Positions 14,994 to 23,559 of a DNA stretch of 64,000 bases are shown here, in pieces (position 1 is the first letter of the stretch; every line of letters starts with the position of its first letter). The notes under the pieces are model-generated. The model was not told where the DNA came from. It searched no databases and worked only from the letters and a program-made list of their open reading frames with translations. The position numbers and the translations under genes are program-made. The stretch is from Segatella copri (GTDB lineage: Bacteria; Bacteroidota; Bacteroidia; Bacteroidales; Bacteroidaceae): the NCBI RefSeq assembly GCF_019249795.2, contig NZ_CP156891.1:2446001-2510000 (forward strand), read 5' to 3'.

Positions 14994-16040
14994 ATGGATT
15001 TATTACAGCAAATCGTAGCTCGCGCTAAAGCTGACAAGCAGCGCATCGTGCTCCCTGAAGCAGAAGAGGAGCGTACATTGAAAGCAGCCGATAAAGTTTT
15101 GGCTGATGATCTCGCAGACATCATCCTCATCGGTAACCCTGCCAATATTAAGAATCTCGCTGCTCAGTGGGGTCTTAACAACATCGACAAGGCTACTATC
15201 GTTGATCCACAAAACAACCCTAAGACTGAGGAGTATGCTGAGAAGCTCGCTGAACTTCGCAAGAAGAAGGGCATGACTGTAGAGCAGGCTCGTGAACTCG
15301 TAACTAAGAACAACCTCTACCTCGGTTGTATGATTATCAAGACAGAGGGCGCTGACGGTCAGATTTCTGGTGCATTGAGCACTACTGGCGATACTCTCCG
15401 TCCAGCTCTTCAGATCATCAAGTGCAGTCCAGGTATCACTTGCGTAAGTGGTGCTATGTTGCTCATCTCAGACCAGAAGCAGTATGGTCAGGATGGCGTT
15501 GTAGTAATGGGTGACGTTGCTGTAACTCCAAACCCTACAGCAGACCAGCTTGCTCAGATTGCCTATACTACAGCTCATACAGCTCAGTCAGTGGCAGGTA
15601 TTACTGATCCACAGATTGCCATGTTGAGCTTCTCTACAAAGGGTAGCGCAAAGGATGCTATCAACAAGGAGACTGGCAAGAGCGTTTATATTATTGACAA
15701 GGTAAAGGATGCTGTAGCTATCGCTAAGGAGAAGTTCCCAGAGCTTCACCTCGATGGTGAACTTCAGGCTGATGCAGCCCTCGTTCCTGAGGTAGCTGCC
15801 AAGAAGGCTCCAGGTTCTGACGTTGCTGGTAAGGCTAACGTATTGGTAGTTCCAAACCTCGAGGTTGGTAACATCGGCTACAAGCTCGTTCAGCGCTTGG
15901 GTGGTGCCATCGCTATCGGTCCTATCCTCCAGGGTATTGCCCGTCCTGTTAACGATCTTTCTCGTGGTTGCTCTGTTGATGACATCTACTACATGGTAGC
16001 CATCACAGCTTGCCAGGCACAGGATGCTAAGAAGGCGTAA
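14994..16040 (+). CDS. pta: Phosphate acetyltransferase
   Basis: A 348-residue enzyme converting acetyl-CoA and phosphate to acetyl phosphate. It is the short form with only the catalytic PTA_PTB domain, containing RIVLPEAEEERTLKAAD near the start, GALSTTGDTLRPALQIIK, AMLSFSTKGSAK, and the C-terminal GGAIAIGPILQGIARPVNDLSRG. With ackA 107 bases downstream it forms the acetate pathway that yields ATP during fermentation. The coding sequence has the strong codon bias (CTC, GGT, AAG) of a highly expressed gene. Confidence 0.97.
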   Translation: MDLLQQIVARAKADKQRIVLPEAEEERTLKAADKVLADDLADIILIGNPANIKNLAAQWGLNNIDKATIVDPQNNPKTEEYAEKLAELRKKKGMTVEQARELVTKNNLYLGCMIIKTEGADGQISGALSTTGDTLRPALQIIKCSPGITCVSGAMLLISDQKQYGQDGVVVMGDVAVTPNPTADQLAQIAYTTAHTAQSVAGITDPQIAMLSFSTKGSAKDAINKETGKSVYIIDKVKDAVAIAKEKFPELHLDGELQADAALVPEVAAKKAPGSDVAGKANVLVVPNLEVGNIGYKLVQRLGGAIAIGPILQGIARPVNDLSRGCSVDDIYYMVAITACQAQDAKKA

Positions 16041-16146
16041 GTATATAGTTAATAGTTAACAGTTAACAGTTTATAGGGCTAAGCTGCTGTAAGATGGATG
16101 GTTTATGCTATAGACTGTAAACTATAAATTTTAAATTGAAAGCAAA

Positions 16147-17349
16147 ATGAAAGTATTGGTTCTGAACTGCGGTAGTTCATCTATCAAGTACAAATTATAT
16201 AATATGGACGATGAGTCTGTATTGGCACAGGGTGGTGTAGAGCGTATCGGTCTTGATAACGCTTTCATCAAGGTGAAATTGCCTAACGGCGAGAAGAAGC
16301 AGATCATGCACGACATGCCTGACCACAAGGAAGGTGTGAACTTCGTGTTCAAGTGCTTGCTCGATCCGGAAATCGGCGCTATCAAGGATTTGAAAGAAAT
16401 CGACGCTGTAGGACACCGTGTCGTACAGGGTGGTGACAAGTTCAAGGAGAGCGTTATCGTTGACAAGAGCGTAGAGGATGGTATCGAGGAACTTTGCGAC
16501 CTCGCTCCTGTTCACAACGCAGGTCACCTGAAGGGTATCCGTGCCGTTGACTCTTTGATGCCTGGCACTCCTCAGGTTTGCGTATTCGACAACGCATTCC
16601 ACAGCACAATGCCTGACTACGCTTACCTCTATGCAATTCCTTACGAGTTGTACGAGAAGTATCACGTACGCCGTTATGGTTTCCACGGAACATCTCACCG
16701 CTATGTTTCTAAGCGTGTTTGCGAGATTCTCGGTCTCGACCAGAACAACTCTAAGATCATCACTTGCCACATCGGTAACGGTGGCTCTGTAGCTGCTGTA
16801 TTGAATGGTAAGGTATTGGATACTTCAATGGGCTTGACCCCATTGGCTGGTTTGATGATGGGTTCACGTTGTGGTGACATCGATGCTTCTGCCGTTACCT
16901 ACTTGATGGAGAAGTTGAACATGAAGCCACAGGAGATGGCTGACTTCCTGAACAAGAAGAGTGGTGTGCTCGGTATTACAGGTATTTCTTCTGATATGCG
17001 CGACATCGAGAACGCTGCCAACGAGGGTAACGAGAAGGCTCAGCTGGCTCTCCGTATGTATGAGTATCGCATCAAGAAGTACATTGGTGCTTACACAGCA
17101 GCTATGGGTGGCGTTGACGCTATCGTATTCACAGCTGGTGTAGGTGAGAACCAGACCGGCCTGCGCGAGGAAGCTTGCAAGAACCTGGAGTATCTTGGCA
17201 TCAAGATTAACAAGGAAGTAAATGACAAGGTTCGTGGTGAGGAAGCTATCATCTCTACTGACGACAGTAAGGTGAAGGTAGTAGTAGTTCCTACCGACGA
17301 GGAGATTGTTATCGCTCGCGATACAATGGAGTTGGTTGCTAACAAGTAA
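16147..17349 (+). CDS. ackA: Acetate kinase
   Basis: A 400-residue ASKHA-fold kinase that turns acetyl phosphate and ADP into acetate and ATP. Signature segments are VLVLNCGSSSIKYKLY at the N-terminus, VFDNAFHSTMPD, RRYGFHGTSHRYVSKR, HIGNGGSVAAVLNGK, TPLAGLMMGSRCGDID and VFTAGVGENQ. It follows pta; the space between holds tandem GTTAACA repeats. A terminator follows at 17368. Codon use suggests high expression. Confidence 0.98.
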   Translation: MKVLVLNCGSSSIKYKLYNMDDESVLAQGGVERIGLDNAFIKVKLPNGEKKQIMHDMPDHKEGVNFVFKCLLDPEIGAIKDLKEIDAVGHRVVQGGDKFKESVIVDKSVEDGIEELCDLAPVHNAGHLKGIRAVDSLMPGTPQVCVFDNAFHSTMPDYAYLYAIPYELYEKYHVRRYGFHGTSHRYVSKRVCEILGLDQNNSKIITCHIGNGGSVAAVLNGKVLDTSMGLTPLAGLMMGSRCGDIDASAVTYLMEKLNMKPQEMADFLNKKSGVLGITGISSDMRDIENAANEGNEKAQLALRMYEYRIKKYIGAYTAAMGGVDAIVFTAGVGENQTGLREEACKNLEYLGIKINKEVNDKVRGEEAIISTDDSKVKVVVVPTDEEIVIARDTMELVANK

Positions 17350-17367
17350 TCATACGCTATATATAAT

Positions 17368-17410
17368 AAGGTGAAGACTAGAAACATAAGTGAATAGTCT
17401 TCACCTTTTT
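17368..17410 (+). terminator. Terminator after pta-ackA
   Basis: AAGGTGAAGACTA pairs with TAGTCTTCACCTT over a 17-base loop, followed by a T-run. Its left edge overlaps a copy of the recurrent TATAATAAGG motif (17362-17371). Confidence 0.85.
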
Positions 17411-17424
17411 AAATTTTTAGAATT

Positions 17425-18471
17425 ATGAAAACAAAGATTGTAACTTTCGGAGAAATATTGCTTAGGATTTCTAAGCCTGGTTATCAACGTTTATTTCAGG
17501 GACATCATATGTTTGGCAATTATGGTGGCAGTGAGGCTAATGCAGCCATCTCTTTGGCTTATTTAGGCGATAATGTAGAGTATGTAACCCGTGTGCCATA
17601 CGGTGAGATGGGTGAGGCCGCGTTGATGCATCTCAGAGAGTACGGTCTGAATGTTTCTCATGTTGTGCGTGGCGGTGAACGTCTCGGAACTTATTATTTC
17701 GAGGAAGCTGTAGCTATGCGCAATTCCCGTGTGGTTTACGACCGCAAGAATTCTTCTTTCTATACGCTGAAGCGCGGAATGGTGAAATGGGATAAGGTGC
17801 TGGCTGATGCAGCTGTATTCCATTGCTCCGGCATTACCTGTGCTATCAGCCGCGATGCGATGGAATCAACTATGGATGCCATCAAACTTGCTGTTTCTGA
17901 CGGGTTGACCATTGCCTGCGACATTAATTACCGTAAGAATCTCTGGGGATATGGTCTGGAGCCTCATGATGTGCTATTCCAGATGATGCAGTATAGCGAC
18001 ATCATCTTTGGTGACCAGAATGAGTGGGAGATAGCCAGCGGTGTGCCTCATATTCCTTTCGAGGCTTTGGATGCAGACTATGAGATAGCCAAGGAGGCTT
18101 ATCTGGAGTATTTCCGCAAGATGCATCAGCTCTTCCCTAAGTGTAAGAAGATGCTGATGGCGGTAAGAAATCAGATTGCCAGCAGTCATCATACCTTGAG
18201 CGGCTTGCTCTATGATGCTGTAGAAGATCAGCTCTATACTACAAGAATCTATGATATTGAGCCGATTGTTGATCCGATGGGTGTAGGTGATGCCTTTATT
18301 GCTGCCTATATTCATGCCCATCAGAAGTGGGGCGACAAGAACCAGTATTGCCTGGATTTCTCACTGTCAGCAAGCGCGATAAAGAATACGGTTCCGGGTG
18401 ATCAGAATCTGGTTACAGAAGAAGAAATCATCAATAACATGACTTCTTCAGGAGGTCGCATACAGCGATAA
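17425..18471 (+). CDS. kdgK: PfkB-family sugar kinase, probable 2-dehydro-3-deoxygluconokinase
   Basis: A 348-residue ribokinase-family kinase. The N-terminus TFGEILLRISKPGYQRLFQ and NYGGSEANAAISLAYLG, and the anion-hole and catalytic motif DPMGVGDAFIAAYIHA (a variant of the DTxGAGD motif), match KDG kinases of Bacteroidota, which phosphorylate 2-keto-3-deoxygluconate from uronic-acid breakdown. Another sugar-acid or hexose substrate cannot be excluded. No KDPG aldolase or uronate genes are nearby, so the function rests on sequence type alone. Isolated between two terminators. Confidence 0.8.
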   Translation: MKTKIVTFGEILLRISKPGYQRLFQGHHMFGNYGGSEANAAISLAYLGDNVEYVTRVPYGEMGEAALMHLREYGLNVSHVVRGGERLGTYYFEEAVAMRNSRVVYDRKNSSFYTLKRGMVKWDKVLADAAVFHCSGITCAISRDAMESTMDAIKLAVSDGLTIACDINYRKNLWGYGLEPHDVLFQMMQYSDIIFGDQNEWEIASGVPHIPFEALDADYEIAKEAYLEYFRKMHQLFPKCKKMLMAVRNQIASSHHTLSGLLYDAVEDQLYTTRIYDIEPIVDPMGVGDAFIAAYIHAHQKWGDKNQYCLDFSLSASAIKNTVPGDQNLVTEEEIINNMTSSGGRIQR

Positions 18472-18507
18472 CAATAAAGGGCAGCTCATAAAGCTGCCCT
18501 TTATTGT
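18471..18507. terminator. Bidirectional terminator between kdgK and lpxH
   Basis: ACAATAAAGGGCAGCT and AGCTGCCCTTTATTGT form a 16-bp perfect stem around CATAA, flanked by A and T runs, between two convergent genes. Confidence 0.9.
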
Positions 18508-19271
18508 TATGGTTGGCTTTCGCCTTCCACATATTCTTCCATAAACATGTGTTCACCATCAAACACGGCATAGGTGAACTGCCATATCCAGTCGCCCAGA
18601 ATCATCAGTCGGGTCTTTTTGCTCAACATCAGATCCAGTTCGATGTGGCGATGGCCGAACATGAAGTAATCTATATCCTTGTGACTTTGCATATACTGTT
18701 TGGCAAAGCGCACCAGAAACTCCTTCTTTTCGCCCATATAAGGCTCTTCCTTTCCGTCAGCACGTTTCAGTCGGCTATGCTTAGCCCAGTTCAAGCCCAA
18801 AGCCATTCCCCAGCGAGGATGAATCGCATTAAGGAGGCGTTGGCAAGTATGATTCTGGAACACTCTTTTCAGAAACTTGAATTTCTTGTCTGGGTCACCC
18901 AGTCCGTCTCCATGTGCCAGATAGAATACTTTATCGTATATCTCTATGGTCTGAGGCTTGTAATGTACGGTAATGCCACACTCTTCCTCCAGGTAGCCAT
19001 AGGTCCAGAGATCGTGGTTACCCGTAAAGAAATGTACTTCCACTCCCATATCGGTCAACTCCGAGAGCTTACCTAAGAAGCGTGTATAGCCTTTTGGTAC
19101 GACATATTTATATTCGTTCCAGAAGTCAAACATGTCACCCAGGAGATAAACTGCCGCAGCCTTCGTCTTGATGCTGTCCAGGAAACGGACCAGGCGGCGT
19201 TCTTGCATGCGGGCATGCGGAATGGCTAATGAGCCAAGGTGCGCATCTGAGAGGAAATATACATTTTTCAT
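18507..19271 (-). CDS. lpxH: UDP-2,3-diacylglucosamine diphosphatase
   Basis: A 254-residue calcineurin-like phosphoesterase that hydrolyses UDP-2,3-diacylglucosamine to lipid X in lipid A synthesis, acting at the inner membrane. All metal-binding motifs are present: SDAHLG, GDMFDFW, GNHD, HGDGLGDPD and FGHRH. The size agrees with Bacteroidota LpxH. It is transcribed leftward into the shared terminator, with its ATG upstream of a short spacer carrying a GAAGAGTGAAGAA repeat (19288-19320). Confidence 0.9.
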   Translation of the reverse strand: MKNVYFLSDAHLGSLAIPHARMQERRLVRFLDSIKTKAAAVYLLGDMFDFWNEYKYVVPKGYTRFLGKLSELTDMGVEVHFFTGNHDLWTYGYLEEECGITVHYKPQTIEIYDKVFYLAHGDGLGDPDKKFKFLKRVFQNHTCQRLLNAIHPRWGMALGLNWAKHSRLKRADGKEEPYMGEKKEFLVRFAKQYMQSHKDIDYFMFGHRHIELDLMLSKKTRLMILGDWIWQFTYAVFDGEHMFMEEYVEGESQP

Positions 19272-19332
19272 AAGCGATTCTTTTTAAATGAAGAGTGAAG
19301 AATGAGGAGTGAAGAGTTCAACAGCTTCGTCT

Positions 19333-19653
19333 TTATTCAAAGCCGAGTTCTACGCGAGCTTCCTCGCTCATCATACTCTGATCCCAAGCCGGTTCGAATA
19401 CAAGGTTCACATTGGCAGATTTTACGCCTTCCACGCTGTCTACCTTGCTTCTTACATCCTCCAGGATGAAGTCGGCAGCAGGGCATGAAGGGGCTGTGAA
19501 GGTCATGTCGAGATCTACGGTGGCATCGTCCTTCACATCTATTTTATAAATCATACCGAGGTCCCAGATGTTGACAGGAATCTCAGGGTCGTAAACGGTC
19601 TTAAGTACATCTACGATCTTTTCTTCTATCTTTGTCTTTTCTTCTTGTGTCAT
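19333..19653 (-). CDS. DUF59 / MIP18-family Fe-S cluster assembly factor
   Basis: A 106-residue single-domain protein of the SufT-like DUF59 family. It shows VYDPEIPVNIWDLGMIYKIDV and the conserved Cys in TAPSCPAADFIL, which binds or transfers Fe-S clusters in related proteins, and ends VFEPAWDQSMMSEEARVELGF in short segments typical of the family. It usually helps maturation of Fe-S enzymes. No other suf gene is near. It is likely in one transcript with lpxH, 62 bases downstream. Confidence 0.88.
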   Translation of the reverse strand: MTQEEKTKIEEKIVDVLKTVYDPEIPVNIWDLGMIYKIDVKDDATVDLDMTFTAPSCPAADFILEDVRSKVDSVEGVKSANVNLVFEPAWDQSMMSEEARVELGFE

Positions 19654-19754
19654 AATAATCTTTGTTTTTGCCTACAAAGATAATAATTATTGCAGACAAA
19701 ACAAAAAGAAAAGCTGTTTTTTTCTTGCCGAAGGTCTAATATACCCCAAATAGA

Positions 19755-20444
19755 CTACAATTTACCTTTATCGTGATATGAATAAAAGGCACCGTCGGTT
19801 ATGATGACATGGTCCATAAAGAAGAGGCGCATGATTTCGCAGGCTTTGGCAATCTTCTGGGTAAGTACATCATCGGCTTTGCTTGGCTGAGGATTGTTGC
19901 TGGGATGATTGTGGCAGAAGGCGATAATAGTAGCGTTGTTGAGCACCGCTTCTTTTATGATGAGCCGGATGTCGGTTGCCGTTTCTGTAATGCCGCCTTT
20001 TGAGATGCAGCTCGCTTTGATGAGCTTGAAGTTCTGGTTCATCATCAGGAGCCATGCTTCCTCTGTGTCTAAATCCTGCATCTTCGGAAGCATATAGTTG
20101 TAGATGGCAAGGGATGAGCCTAAGTCGGGACGTGTGCCAATCTTATCGAGAGCACGGCGCTTGCCCAGTTCGCAGGCTGCAAGAATGGTGATGGCTTTGG
20201 CGGGTCCCATTCCTTTATATTGCGTCAGTTCTCTGATGGTCTTCTTTCCTAGCTGGTTCAGGTTGTTGTCGCAATCCTTCAGAATGCGTTTCATCAGGTC
20301 TACGGCACTTTCGTCAGTAGATCCCGAACCAATCAGAATACCTAAGAGCTCGGCATTGGATAAAGCTGAGGCTCCCAAGCGCTCCAGTTTCTCGCGAGGC
20401 TTGTCTTCTTCTGCCCAATTGGCAATGGTTAGTTTCTCTGCCAT
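19755..20444 (-). CDS. radC: RadC-family JAB-domain protein
   Basis: A 229-residue protein with the RadC domain order: an N-terminal UPF0758 helical part with an HhH-like GMGPAKAITILAACELGKR and a C-terminal JAMM metalloprotease-like fold with FCHNHPSNNPQPSKAD (zinc ligands His, His, Asp). The family was named for DNA repair, but its role is still unclear. Complete, with the expected ending (SYHDKGKL). It sits just downstream of a glycosyltransferase on the same strand. Confidence 0.93.
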   Translation of the reverse strand: MAEKLTIANWAEEDKPREKLERLGASALSNAELLGILIGSGSTDESAVDLMKRILKDCDNNLNQLGKKTIRELTQYKGMGPAKAITILAACELGKRRALDKIGTRPDLGSSLAIYNYMLPKMQDLDTEEAWLLMMNQNFKLIKASCISKGGITETATDIRLIIKEAVLNNATIIAFCHNHPSNNPQPSKADDVLTQKIAKACEIMRLFFMDHVIITDGAFYSYHDKGKL

Positions 20445-20496
20445 AATAATAACTGATTAGTAGATTATTATTGGCTTCTCTTTTGGCGGGGAAGTC

Positions 20497-21555
20497 TTAT
20501 TTGTAGAAAGTCTTGTTGTATGCGCTGAATTCGCTCTGTCCCAGTACGCATCTCTTCCACCATGCAGAAAGAAATCCGCATCCGTAACCCATCAGCTGTG
20601 TGAAGGCAGCGCGAATACTCAGCAAGCCTATCTTGATGCTATGGTTCTCTCTGCTGCTGTCGATAAACAGTGCGATAGTATAGAGAATGATGCCGGCGAG
20701 ACCGATGCAGCCCAATGCTGCCATCGCATTGCCCAAGGTTGGGAATACGTGAACGGTGCCAAGCATGTATGGCAGGAAGCCGAAGAAGAGCAGAAGCAGC
20801 GTGCCTATTACGCCCACGGTGAAGACCATAGGAAGGAGATGCACGAGTTTGAGACTCTCTGGATATTTCTTGTAGAGATTGATGCGGGCGATGCCACTGT
20901 TGTAGACCTGTCGCCAGAACTTGCGGAAGTCGGTGCGGCGCTTATGCCATACCCATGCTTCAGGGAACAGACGGCAACGGCAGCCTGCCTTGAAGATACG
21001 GATAGAGAAATCAATGTCCTCACCGAAACGCATATTGGAAAAGCCATTCAACCTGAGATAAACATCCCTGCGGATGCCCATGTTGAATGAACGGGGATAG
21101 AACTTATCCATCTTCTTCTTTCCGCCACGGATGCCACCGGTGGTAAAGAAAGAAGTCATGGAATAAGAAATGGCTTTCTGAGTATCTGTAAATGATGAGT
21201 GCGCCTTGTCGGGACCGCCGAAAGCATCGGCTGGCTCACGGCTCAACTCATCACTTACAGCCTTCAGATAACCTTCTGGCAAGACCACGTCGCTATCGAG
21301 TATCAGAAGATACTCACCCTTGGCGCGCTCGGCACCATAGTTGCGACTCTGGCCCGGACCAGAGTTCTCCTTATAGTAATAATGTATATTCATCATGTGT
21401 TCATATCGTTTGCACACCTCCTCGCAGGGAGTCTGTGAGCCATCCTCAACGATGACAACTTCGAAGTCTTTCTCTGATTGATGAGTCAGACTTTCTAAAA
21501 GTTCGTCCACTTCGTCAGGACGATTAAATACAGGTACTATGATGGAATATTTCAT
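20497..21555 (-). CDS. Family 2 glycosyltransferase with C-terminal membrane helices
   Basis: A 352-residue GT-A glycosyltransferase. The N-terminus is MKYSIIVPVFNRPDEVDELL; nucleotide-sugar and metal-binding residues are in VVIVEDGSQTP and LLILDSDVVLP (DSD), and the acceptor-side motif is RFGEDIDFSIRI (ED). Two membrane stretches around 240-300 anchor the C-terminus to the inner membrane, followed by a basic tail. The substrate is unknown; such enzymes often build surface polysaccharide or glycolipid. It is not in a polysaccharide cluster. Confidence 0.88.
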   Translation of the reverse strand: MKYSIIVPVFNRPDEVDELLESLTHQSEKDFEVVIVEDGSQTPCEEVCKRYEHMMNIHYYYKENSGPGQSRNYGAERAKGEYLLILDSDVVLPEGYLKAVSDELSREPADAFGGPDKAHSSFTDTQKAISYSMTSFFTTGGIRGGKKKMDKFYPRSFNMGIRRDVYLRLNGFSNMRFGEDIDFSIRIFKAGCRCRLFPEAWVWHKRRTDFRKFWRQVYNSGIARINLYKKYPESLKLVHLLPMVFTVGVIGTLLLLFFGFLPYMLGTVHVFPTLGNAMAALGCIGLAGIILYTIALFIDSSRENHSIKIGLLSIRAAFTQLMGYGCGFLSAWWKRCVLGQSEFSAYNKTFYK

Positions 21556-21618
21556 TCTTCTTACTATTAAGGGTTAGTTTTACTCAATAAGAGCACAATC
21601 TTTCTGTTGGAGGATGTA

Positions 21619-22185
21619 TTACTCGCTTACACGACCGAGGTAGCTACCGTCACGGGTGTCGATCTGGATAGTCTCGCCTTCGTTGACGAACAAAGGAACA
21701 CGAACCTCAGCACCAGTCTCCAATGTAGCAGGCTTTGTAGCGTTGGTAGCAGTATTACCCTTTACACCTGGCTCAGAGTGAGTAATCTTCAAAGTAGTCT
21801 TCACTGGCATTTCAGCCAAGAGGATAGTACCATCAGTTGTATCAGTAACCACCTCAACAACGTCACCCTCCTTCATGTACTGGCCACCAGTAACGTTCTC
21901 CTTAGCGATAGGCACCTGCTCGAAAGTCTCCTGGTTCATGAAGATGCAACCAGTAGCGTCCTCGTAGAGGTACTGGTAAGGGCGGCGCTCAACGCGAACA
22001 TCCTCCAATTTGAAACCTACCTGGAATGTACGTTCCAATACACGACCGTCGGCAACATTCTTCAATTTTGTGTTCATTACGGTGTTACCTTTACCTGGCT
22101 TTCTGTGCTGAAAGTCGATGCAAACCCATACTTTGCCATCCATGCGGATGCAAGTACCAATCTTAATTTCCTGTGAATTAATCAT
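21619..22185 (-). CDS. efp: Elongation factor P
   Basis: A 188-residue, three-domain translation factor that rescues ribosomes stalled at polyproline. The N-terminal KOW-like domain has the loop KPGKGNTVMNTKLKN, whose tip residue is Lys (in GKG), the residue post-translationally modified in many bacteria. Domains 2-3 follow with the standard TYLYEDATG-like YQYLYEDATGCIFMN and DTRDGSYLGRV ending. Divergently transcribed from rpmH across a 220-base spacer. Confidence 0.97.
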   Translation of the reverse strand: MINSQEIKIGTCIRMDGKVWVCIDFQHRKPGKGNTVMNTKLKNVADGRVLERTFQVGFKLEDVRVERRPYQYLYEDATGCIFMNQETFEQVPIAKENVTGGQYMKEGDVVEVVTDTTDGTILLAEMPVKTTLKITHSEPGVKGNTATNATKPATLETGAEVRVPLFVNEGETIQIDTRDGSYLGRVSE

Positions 22186-22311
22186 TTCTTGTTTATCTTG
22201 AATGTTATTATAATAATCTCAAAATCGAGTGCAAAGTTACGGCAAAAACATGAAAAATCAAAGGAAATATCGAAAAAAACATAAATATTTAAGCTAAATT
22301 TGGTAGTTTTC

Positions 22312-22342
22312 TTGGTTATTTCAGAAAATATGCGTAATTTTG
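22312..22342 (+). promoter_or_regulatory. rpmH promoter
   Basis: A -7 TAATTTTG (22335-22342) with an upstream TTGG (22312-22315) 19 bases before it, and about 65 bases of leader before rpmH. Confidence 0.55.
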
Positions 22343-22406
22343 CAGCCCAAAAAGGGCGTGTTTTGCACTTTTGTGAAGAATATTAATTAAAAAATAAATA
22401 AGAAAA

Positions 22407-22562
22407 ATGAAAAGAACATTTCAGCCTCACAATCGTCGTCGCGTAAACAAGCATGGTTTCCGTGAGCGTATGGCAACTAAGAATGGTCGTCGCGTATTGG
22501 CTTCTCGCCGTGCTCATGGCCGTAAGAAGTTAACTGTATCTGACGAGCACCACGGAAAGTAA
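22407..22562 (+). CDS. rpmH: 50S ribosomal protein L34
   Basis: A 51-residue basic ribosomal protein: [18 protein letters not shown] at the start, [19 protein letters not shown] in the middle, ending DEHHGK. The family is 44-52 residues; this Bacteroidota form has the C-terminal extension. No rnpA is next to it. A terminator follows at 22598. Confidence 0.98.
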   Translation: MKRTFQPHNRRRVNKHGFRERMATKNGRRVLASRRAHGRKKLTVSDEHHGK

Positions 22563-22597
22563 TTCCGAGGAAAGATTCGTCTGTTGACGATGACATT

Positions 22598-22632
22598 AAA
22601 AGCAGCAAGGATGTATTCTTTGCTGCTTTTTG
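22598..22632 (+). terminator. rpmH terminator
   Basis: AAAGCAGCAA pairs with TTGCTGCTTT over a 13-base loop, followed by TT and a T-rich tract. Confidence 0.8.
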
Positions 22633-22741
22633 TTGTTTATAACGCCCCTTCCTTTTCTGAGATTGCTCTTTTGGGAACAAAGATGTTTTGTTTTTATATC
22701 ATAAAATTAGGTGGTGAGAGTGCAAAAACTTTCCTTTTTAT

Positions 22742-22772
22742 TTTGTTCTTCCCCCAAATACTTGTATCTTTG
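22742..22772 (+). promoter_or_regulatory. Promoter of the PASTA gene
   Basis: TTTG (22742-22745) and TATCTTTG (22765-22772), 19 bases apart, with the ATG 16 bases after the -7 element. Confidence 0.65.
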
Positions 22773-22788
22773 CACCAAAAAATAATAT

Positions 22789-23523
22789 ATGACTTCATCA
22801 GAGTTTATAAATAAGTTTAAGAGTAAGTACCTTTGGGGGAATATCGGTGCCATGATTCTGGTGCTGGTGTTGCTCTGTGCCGGTGTCAAGTACGGCATTG
22901 ATATCTATACCCATCATGGTGAGGCCATCCGTGTGCCGGATATTCGATATAAGAATATCGATGATGCTACACATATCCTCGACGATGCGGGATTGGAAAT
23001 TGTTGTAACGGATACGGGATATGTCCGCTCTTTGCCGCCTGATGTCATTCTGGAGCAGACTCCGGTTTTCGGAGAAGTGGTAAAGTCGGGACATGTTATC
23101 TATGTTACCATCAATTCTGATCATTCTCCACGTATCACCATTCCTGATGTCATTGACAACAGTTCGTTGCGAGAGGCAATGGCTAAACTTACTGCTATGG
23201 GATTCAAACTGGGTACACCTGAATATATTCCTGGCGAAGAGGATTGGGTTTATGGTATCCTCGTTAAGGGTAAGCATGTTGTAGCTGGTGATAAGGTTTC
23301 TATCGATAATGTGCTTGTCATACAGGTTGGTAATGGTAAACGGAGCGTTGATGATTCTATCGATGTGGTAGATCCGGTTTATCACGGCGAAGAAGATGTG
23401 ATGGAAGGCGAAGGTGACATGAGCGGAGAAACTCATGAAGACAACTTCGAGGTGGTTCCTGGTACGGAAGCCACAGAGCCTGCTCCTTCGCATGAACACC
23501 ACCAGAAGGAAGTGGTGGAGTAG
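22789..23523 (+). CDS. PASTA-domain membrane protein
   Basis: A 244-residue protein with one N-terminal membrane anchor (GAMILVLVLLCAGVKYG) and three PASTA repeats facing the periplasm (VPDIRYKNIDDATHIL, TIPDVIDNSSLREAMAKL, and a third around DWVYGILVKGKHV). The acidic, low-complexity C-terminus ends HHQKEVVE. PASTA domains bind peptidoglycan fragments in serine/threonine kinases and PBPs; no kinase domain is attached here. It is followed by rluD and ddl on the same strand, probably one operon. Confidence 0.88.
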   Translation: MTSSEFINKFKSKYLWGNIGAMILVLVLLCAGVKYGIDIYTHHGEAIRVPDIRYKNIDDATHILDDAGLEIVVTDTGYVRSLPPDVILEQTPVFGEVVKSGHVIYVTINSDHSPRITIPDVIDNSSLREAMAKLTAMGFKLGTPEYIPGEEDWVYGILVKGKHVVAGDKVSIDNVLVIQVGNGKRSVDDSIDVVDPVYHGEEDVMEGEGDMSGETHEDNFEVVPGTEATEPAPSHEHHQKEVVE

Positions 23524-23559
23524 GAGAAATGAAAAGTGAAGAATTCAATAGTAATACGA

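Noticed and set aside
20641-21090. 149-codon frame antisense to the glycosyltransferase
   Set aside because: The minus-strand enzyme is complete with its DSD and ED motifs; the opposite frame is an ordinary shadow.
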